Of a stretch of 64,000 nucleotides of DNA, positions 57,401-64,000 are shown piece by piece. Below the pieces are notes generated by a model. That model searched no databases. It was not told the origin of the DNA and worked only from the letters and a program-made list of their open reading frames with translations. Position 1 is the stretch's first letter. Each line of letters starts with the position of its first letter. The DNA lies in NCBI RefSeq assembly GCF_000002235.5, contig NW_022145599.1, positions 4,796,905 through 4,860,904 of the forward strand, given 5' to 3'. The DNA comes from Strongylocentrotus purpuratus (Eukaryota; Echinodermata; Echinoidea; Camarodonta; Strongylocentrotidae). The position numbers and the translations under genes are program-made.

Positions 57401-59524
57401 GAGAGAGTACACAAGAAAGTGAGAGAGGGGAGAAGAGAGGAATAGGGATTTGTGTCTAAGCAGGGGGGATCCTATGTACATAAGGAGAGAGCAAGATAGA
57501 AACAGGGAGTTGACCTCGAATCAAGCACTGGGTGTGTGGTCTTATGTAATACCTGATAGTGACATTTCAGGGTGTTAAATATATGATACAGTCAGAATAA
57601 ATGGCACCCCCCTTCCCAATCTGGTATGCTGCAAATAAATGTTTCAAAGTTTCAAAAGAATTTAATTAAATTTACAAGAAATTTGACAGGTTTTCAGCAT
57701 GAAAAAGCTATTGTTTCAATTTCAACATAAATTTTCTGAACTTTCAATGTAATTGCATATGTGTATTTTTATGATACTGGAGAGATTTCACCATGGATAT
57801 TTCAGATCCAAGTATAAAAATAAAAGAGTATATTCTATGGTGATAATTTTGTACATGTCTTAATGCAGATATGTAGTGGAGATAACTTAAATAACGTTGT
57901 GTTTCAAAACCCTGGGTTTAAATTTTTATGTAAGGTGAAACCCATTTTTGCCCTTTTTAGGACGTACACCAAAACGTGACATGAAAAAACCTAGTTCCTG
58001 GTAATGAGTATTCTCTAAATTTGTATGACTATCTGATGTTCAATTATTGTCTGGTAGTAAGTGCTGAATCTATTTATGCTCATGTCATAAATAACCTTAG
58101 GTTGCGTGGCAAAGTTTTTTCATAATCACCATATTTCACATCTTGTAACAGTTGTTATGCATGGTGTCCACCATGCAACACGCGTTCCATTTGGTGCTTC
58201 TGCATGATGAATGCACATTATATGAACAACTTTGACAATTCCCAGTTTATTTCTTGGAAGAACTCCGTGGATCAAATCAATTAAAAAAAGATGAAGCTTA
58301 AAATGTTATAGTTAAAAAAACAGCATATGTTTGAAATTCTAAAAATTCTTTGGTGTCCACCCATAACATGCATTACCGTATATGAAAAATACAAAATACA
58401 ATTTTGTTAAGAAAACTTCATTTATAATCGTTCTAATCTTTCACAAGAAAGGCTTTACATTGTGTATATAAAATTCATTGAATTGTTCAATTTTGAATCA
58501 AATAGATATTTTAAAAAAAATTATGAAACTTTGGTGTCCACCCTAGAGGGCTGGGTTTACCAGTTTAACCTCGAGTTCGCCACGAGCTCCCCAGTTTAAC
58601 CCGAGCTCGCCACGAACTCCCCCTTTACCCACGAGCTCGCCACGAGCTCCCCCTTTTACCCACGAGCTTGCCACGAGCTCCCCAGTTTACCCCCGAGCTC
58701 CCCAGTTTACACCCGAGCTTGCCACGAGCTCCCCATTTTACCAACGAGCTCGTCACGAACTCCCCCTTTTACCCACGAGCTCGCCACGAGCTCCCCCTTT
58801 TACCCACGAACTCGCCACGAGCTCCCCCTGTTACCAACGAGCTCGTCACGAGCTCGCCACGAGCTCCCCCTTTTACCCACGAGCTCGCCACGAGCTGCCC
58901 AGTTTACCCGCGAGTTCGCCACGAGCTCGTGACGAACTCGTTCACGAGCTCGTGAAGATTTTGTAAGATCGTTACTAGCGTCTTGGAAGCGTGTTACGAG
59001 CTTAAAGCCTAAAAAACGATCATATTAAGCTTACCACGAGCATAATACGAGTTCGCGACGAACTTAAATTTGTATAGGGGTTAAATAACAGTTTTGCTCG
59101 TATGGGTCATGATAAAAGCGGTTATAAATGGAATTTTTAAAAGTCTATTGCAACTCTAAATTGCATTTAATAAAAACTTTGATAGTTGCAAAAGTTGAAG
59201 CAGAATCTGTTGGTGGGTGCAAAGCTTGGATATCCATCCCATCGGCAGAATATTAACTTTCCTTTTATATTTGTTTTAAGGAGAGTCGTGGCAATGATGA
59301 AAAATGTTTGATGTATTCTCTCTCATTTAGCAAATTATGAATTAGGTTTGCATATGTCACAAACAACACAAGGATATTTGTAATTCAATTTTCTTACATT
59401 GGAGTACATTCATGCATACAAATAGCACAAATTTTCTTTGCATTTTATCTTCATACACATCATTAATTATCTCTCTATCTCCCGGTCTCTCTACATTCAT
59501 TCTCCCCCCATATATCTTTCATGT

Positions 59525-59560
<36 letters not shown>

Positions 59561-60593
59561 GCCATCCCTCTCTCTTTCTCTCTCTCTCACCCTCCCTTTC
59601 TCACCCTTTCTCTCGTCTCTCTTTAGGTGACAGAACAAACAACTTGTTTTTGAATACTCTACTGAAAGGTAGACAAGCTGCGACAAAAGACATTGTGAAG
59701 AAACACAGGAGTGTAGCATCTAAAGGTGATCCATTTCTCCATATTGTTTTCTTGTGAAATGTCTTCTGAATTTATTCTGAAATGTCTCATTTATTGATCT
59801 GCCTGTAGAGTATAAATAGTATCAGTCATCATTGGATAATTGGTGTCACAAATTTCAACTGACATGAATATTGAAGAAAAAAAACGGGTGATTTTAAAAG
59901 GTTGATTTTAAAAGGTTGAAATATTGACCAGTGTGTACTATGTGGTGCATGTATTCCCACACTCCCATGCATACATTCATACATTGTGTAGCTTGATTAA
60001 CGGTAGTGACCTGTTAGCAACAGTAAGCTATTGCTGGGGAGTTGTTGAGGTCCGGCGTTCTGAAGGTAATGCATGTATTTAAATCCCCATATAACCATGT
60101 TGTATATCAGCAGGGAAAAAGAGAGAGCATGAGCAATTAAGCTCTTGAAAGCTCAAAAAATAGCTCTGGTAAACTGGAAAAGAGCTCTGGTACAAAATAA
60201 AAGAGGAAAAATTAAAGATTTTTATTACTGTGTAAAGTGCACCTTCACAACACCAAGTCCTAACTGAGCTCCAGAAAGAAAAGAAATATTTTTGCAGTGT
60301 TGGACATGTTTATTGTTTGCTAGGACCCTGTTGTGGAAGTGTTTCATTTGTTATATATGGACCACGTCTGTTTGAATATACCTAAAAGGTGCACTGAAAA
60401 TCTTTTTCTGCCAGAGCACCGAGAACTGAGGATCCTGATGAATTCAAGGGTTACTGGACAAGAGATCAAAGCCTTCTTCAAGAAAAGTAAGCAGCTCCAA
60501 TCTGCCAATATACACGTCCGCAGCAAACGGCTCAGGATAGACCAGTGTGGTACAGATCTTGTGGAGAGGGTCTTGGATTTGATTGAAAAAGAG
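54429..60593 (+). CDS. LRRC14/PRAME-like leucine-rich-repeat protein, 5' exons (partial)
   Basis: Four exons with GT-AG junctions and matching phases: 54429-54721, 55582-55703, 59627-59725 and 60415-60593, giving 231 codons that continue past the window or beyond the LINE. The ATG has a strong context (GACCATGG) just after a TTTTTAG that could be an acceptor for a 5'UTR exon. LYPVLLAASLERGLAV and AIVGAWPLASLNFSTL match the N-terminal 'LYPLLF.A...K....L..LV..WPF..L' signature of LRRC14 and PRAME proteins. The fourth exon (ELRILMNSRVTGQEIKAFFK, RLRIDQCGTDLVERVLDLIE) fits the pre-LRR part (DLRVN...L.LCCRDLR...LL.LL). LRRC14 acts on NF-kB signalling in mammals; here function is inferred only from family. 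Family call moderate, gene structure strong. Confidence 0.65.
55713..59080. mobile_element. Fold-back element with arms of GAGCTCG/GAACTCG words, inside an intron
   Basis: The terminal inverted repeat CCCCTATACAAATTT (55713-55727) is matched exactly by AAATTTGTATAGGGG (59066-59080). The left arm (to about 56205) is an array of GAGTTCGTCGGCGAGTTCGT and GACGAGCAAGCAGACGAACT words, including an exact-looking ~165-bp direct repeat (about 55765-55905 and 55930-56095). The right arm (about 58560-59060) repeats CACGAGCTCGCCACGAGCTC plus CCCCTTTTACC. The 2.35-kb centre has no long frame. It fills most of the intron 55704-59626. Confidence 0.85.
59527..59618 (+). repeat. (TC)n pyrimidine tract before exon 3
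   Basis: CTCTCT repeats run to within ~10 bases of the acceptor CTCTTTAG at 59619-59626 and form its polypyrimidine tract. Frames across it are artefacts. Confidence 0.9.
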
Positions 60594-61353
60594 GTGAGCT
60601 GTTACATAATGGCAATTTAGGAAGAGATAGACTCTGCATAGATATTGATACAAACTTGGAATTATTCATCAGCCAAGAAAGCTGAACAGACCAGGTATGA
60701 AATTTCTGCCTTTCATGATTCCAGTTTTCATCATGAATGAATTACAGCACACATGGATACTGATTTGTGCATTTGTATTATACCTGGAACTATGTACAAT
60801 TTGTTTCAACTTAAGATAACCTGACATGAGTGTCTTAGTATGTGAAATTTCATACCTTTTCAACACCTTTATCTGCAGCTTTTTTATTGTTTGGTAACCT
60901 CATATCTACTGGTCCCATGTGCCTTTTTGTTTGTTTGACCAAATAAAATGCATCCGGTCATTCCAGTGTGTTGCCTTTTTGTGAAAAGCAACTATTGTGA
61001 GCAACTGAGCACTGCGGTGTACTTTATACAAATATATGTTTCTACAATAGTTAAGGATCATCTCCAGCACCTCACTAACACAAGAAAATTTAAAAAGTAT
61101 TAAACATCAGGGAAAATAAGCCAAGTTTTATCCAAACTTGGTGCTTTAATTGCTCTTCCATTCACCAACTCACAGCTAACGTGCATGTGCACAACATTAA
61201 CCTATTTTTAATGTATTTTTAATATGAATATTCAATATATTTGTAACACACCGAGTGAGGCTCTTGACTGCATATGAAAAGTCATGGGTCCAATCCTAAG
61301 TTGGTATTGTTCAGGGCGTCTTATGAGATCTAAATTTGGGTCTAAGTTTTGTA
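60594..61353. other. No further exon recognised
   Basis: No acceptor with a continuing LRR frame was found. The remaining exons of the gene must lie beyond the transposons, outside the window. Confidence 0.5.
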
Positions 61354-61436
61354 TACCGTATTTGCCGGCGTATAGGCCGCAGTATTTTTGGAAGAGAAAA
61401 TATCAAAAAGTCGGGGTGCGGCCTATGCGGCGAAAG

Positions 61437-61470
<34 letters not shown>

Positions 61471-61879
61471 AGTTACGATTTATGGCGCTATGCCTGGCAA
61501 TGTCTCCCAGCTCAGTAATCAGTGTGTTGACTCACCACTCGGAAACTACAACAACACTAAAATTTGTCTGTCATCTTGGTTTGAAAGTAATCTTTCTAAT
61601 AGATCTCAATATGTAGTTTATAATAATAATTCCTCAATTTTTTGTATATAACAAATGGTGTACCACAAGGTTCTATCCTAGGACCTAGTACTCTATTGTT
61701 TTTAATTCACATTAATGATCTTACACATTCTTCTAAAAACGACATTGTTACTATTATTTGTGACAAGTTTACAAGCACAAATCAGCGCCTTTAACTGCAC
61801 CTCGATGTTAAATGAAGGTCCTTCCCCGCGTGGGTTTTCGGCAACAAAACAACAACAACAACCAAAAAACAAAAAAAAA

Positions 61880-61924
<45 letters not shown>

Positions 61925-61950
61925 GTCAAAATCGGGGGTGCGGCCTATTT
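61354..61950. mobile_element. Non-autonomous DNA transposon, same family as 10595-11181, with nested RT scrap
   Basis: The left end TACCGTATTTGCCGGCGTAT and subterminal GTCGGGGTGCGGCCTATGCG pair with TCGGGGGTGCGGCCTAT near 61932-61948. The outer right end is cut by the adjoining LINE tail. The interior AAATTTGTCTGTCATCTTGG and TTATTTGTGACAAGTTTACA match the 10.6-kb copy. Long poly-T runs lie at about 61443-61470 and 61884-61920. Confidence 0.75.
61598..61733 (+). mobile_element. RT fragment nested in the DNA transposon
   Basis: NGVPQGSILGPSTLLFLIHI then NDLTHSS is the RT motif between the two catalytic aspartates (GVPQGSxLGPxLFxxYINDL). The 10.6-kb copy lacks this stretch, so it is an insertion or a gain in this copy. 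Confidence 0.7.
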
Positions 61951-62286
61951 ATTTATTTTATTTCATTTATTTATTTATATTACACCAGGGTAGCTCATTC
62001 AACAAAAAGTTGGTCTTCCATGAGGCCCTGTAAAACATGTATATACAATTAAAAAGATAAAACAAACAATTAGGTATGAATACATTAATAGAACAGTATT
62101 ACATATTGAAAATAAATATACAATATCAAACATATTAATCAGTGTCAATTATGATGAATGCTAGTATAAATAGATCACTTGCTAAGAGAGTAAAGGATTA
62201 AGTAAAAGAAGCGAGAGAGAGAGCTTAAAGAAAAATAGAGGCAGACTAGCAGTAAAAAATAATTAAAAAAAGGTGTTCCTCAAAAC

Positions 62287-64000
62287 CTATCCTGATTCAA
62301 CAGCAAGGTGGAAAAAATATTTCTTAAGTGCCAATTTGAAGGTCTTTACATTACTTATCTGCTTAATATTAGAAGGTAATTTATTCCATAGAGAAGCACC
62401 ATCATAACTTATTGCATTCTTAAGGTATTCAGTATGACATTTATCAATAATCAGGTCATGACGAGTACATTGCCGTGTGTAAAAATTATGTTGAGTTGAT
62501 ACTTCTTGAAAAACATCTTTGTGAAAGTCTGAAGATAAATCGTTAAGACATTTAAAAACAAATATACATCTAAAATATTTAACCCTCTCTTGAAATGGTA
62601 TCCAATTCATGCGAGTAAATAATTCCTTTGATGGGGTATACATATTACAGTTTAAAATCATTCTTGCAGCCCTCTTTTGTTTAGTTAGTTTAGTTATCTT
62701 ATCTATATGACTTAAAAACCTGTTTCCCCAAATTTCACAACAATAATCATTTTGTGATTGTATGAGACATGTGTATAATAATTTCAATGAAATGTCATCT
62801 ACATATGGTTTAACTCTTCTAAGCATGGCAAGTCCGGCAAACACTTTTCTACATAAATAATCTACATGATCAGACCATAATATGTTTTCATCGATCATAA
62901 TACCTAGACATTTAAAGATCTTACATTGTTCAACACATATATCTTCATATTTTAATGTAATACTGTCATTTTTAAAATGGTTTAATCTTTGTTTACTTCC
63001 GATGATCATAAATTTGGTTTTATCAACATTCAAATAGAGTTTATTACATTTTATCCATGTACATATAACATTAAAATCACTTTGCAATTTAATTTGTACA
63101 TCCGAAAAGGTGGGTCCACTTACAAAAAGTGTCGTGTCGTCGGCATACATTACAATTTTTCCATGTTTCAAAACTTCTGACATATCATCTATATAAATCA
63201 AAAATAGGAGCGGGCCCAAAATAGATCCCTGTGGAACTCCAACAGAAATACAGCGATCAGTTGATTTAGAATCATTTATAGCAACATATTGTTTTCTATT
63301 ATTTAAATACGAGTCAAACCAAGCTAATGATAACTTACTCAAACCTATTTTCTTTAACTTATTTAACAAAATATCTGGATTAACCGTATCAAAAGCTCGT
63401 CTTAAATCAATAAAAAGAGCCCCTACAATGAGGCCTTTATCTATGCAGTGTAACCAACTGTCTGTTAAAGCCCCAAGAGCCGAGGCTGTAGAATGACCTG
63501 GCCGGAACCCGAACTGCGTCTTACTGAGGATATTATGTTCTATTAAATAATCATACAATTGCTGATGAACAGTCCTTTCAATGAGTTTACTTATTGCAGG
63601 TAAGATGGAAATTGGACGAAAATTACCAATATTGTTAATGTCGCCTTTTTTGAATAACGGAAAAACGGAAAAACCTTTGCATACTTCCAATCATTGGGAA
63701 AGACTCCTGTTGAAAAAGACAAATTAACCAATTGAGTAATGGTTGGTACAATAAAAGCTTTAGACTTTTTTAGGAAGATAATATTAATATCATCAGACCC
63801 TGTTGCTTTGTTAGAATCCAAGTTTGAAATCAATTTTTCAACATAGCTTTCATTGGTGGAAACAAAGTTAAAAACATAATTGGAAGGATAGCAATTAAAA
63901 ACATCCCCAATATCATGTTCGTCGGCTTGTATGACATTCATCTCTTGCGCGAGCTTAGCATTTATTCGAATAAAATAATCATTAAATGCATTGGCAATAG
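62287..64000 (-). CDS. LINE reverse transcriptase, nearly intact, one frameshift, runs off window
   Basis: The 467-codon frame 63690-62287 holds GNFRPISILPAISKLIERTV, LIEHNILSKTQFGFRPGHST, LFIDLRRAFDTVN (catalytic Asp), SVGVPQGSILGPLLFLIYID, the active site YADDTTLF (~182-189) and a C-terminal LWNKLPSNIKQISNVKTFKL. The upstream frame (63941-63591) gives SNKATGSDDINIIFLKKS and FSTGVFPNDWKYAKVFPFF. The two meet near 63660 at a direct duplication of CGGAAAAA, which shifts the frame. It is CR1/Jockey-like. The 3'UTR runs to about 61950 with a (TTTA) tail. The endonuclease would lie outside the window. Confidence 0.9.

Noticed and set aside
58668..58955. 95-codon Pro/His/Ser-rich frame
   Set aside because: Generated by the GAGCTC/CCCCTTTTACC array of the fold-back element.
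60324..60414. Longer version of LRRC14-like exon 4 starting at TAG|GACCCTG
   Set aside because: Its frame does not fit the phase left by exon 3; starting at 60415 after TTTTTCTGCCAG fits exactly.

Overview
This is a window from an animal nuclear genome: AT-rich, intron-rich and dense in decayed transposons. A deuterostome marine invertebrate, most likely an echinoderm (sea urchin type), fits best. The reasons are a DNA-PKcs gene with many short exons, several non-LTR retrotransposon types, Gypsy-type gag and integrase remnants, tRNA-derived SINEs, long poly-G/poly-C runs and fold-back elements whose arms are short-word arrays. The species cannot be fixed from the sequence alone.

Region 1 (1-17.5 kb, + strand) is the 3' end of PRKDC, encoding the DNA-PK catalytic subunit. 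Seventeen exons with consistent splice phases encode about 811 residues: the end of the FAT region, the whole PIKK kinase domain and the FATC tail ending in GWEPWV. Introns hold MITEs, a tRNA-derived SINE and, on the opposite strand, a long open reverse transcriptase ORF.

Region 2 (17.5-31.2 kb) is intergenic: poly-G/C runs, a roughly 110-bp minisatellite at two sites, tandem duplications, a broken LINE on the minus strand (ORF1, endonuclease, RT, C-terminus) and a GA-rich minisatellite.

Region 3 (31.2-36.0 kb) has an apparently intronless immunoglobulin-superfamily membrane protein gene with a TATA box and one internal frameshift. Its last ten codons and 3' flank are a copy of the last PRKDC codons and 3'UTR, in the same reading frame.

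Region 4 (36-54.2 kb) is a repeat graveyard: three copies of one SINE-like family (two as an inverted pair, one splitting a Gypsy gag), MITEs, a 1.2-kb GTGCCCC minisatellite, a fold-back element built of CAACTG/CAGTTG words, a decayed LINE, and a Gypsy integrase plus LTR on the minus strand.

Region 5 (54.4-60.6 kb, + strand) is the 5' part of an LRRC14/PRAME-like leucine-rich-repeat gene (four exons, 231 codons, running off the window). Its second intron is mostly a 3.37-kb fold-back element built of GAGCTCG/GAACTCG words that begins 10 bp into the intron.

Region 6 (60.6-64 kb) has a DNA transposon carrying a nested RT scrap and a nearly intact LINE on the minus strand.

The two most notable signals are the PRKDC-tail capture by the immunoglobulin gene, and two unrelated fold-back elements with the same unusual design: a short unique terminal inverted repeat followed by arms made of self-complementary words.
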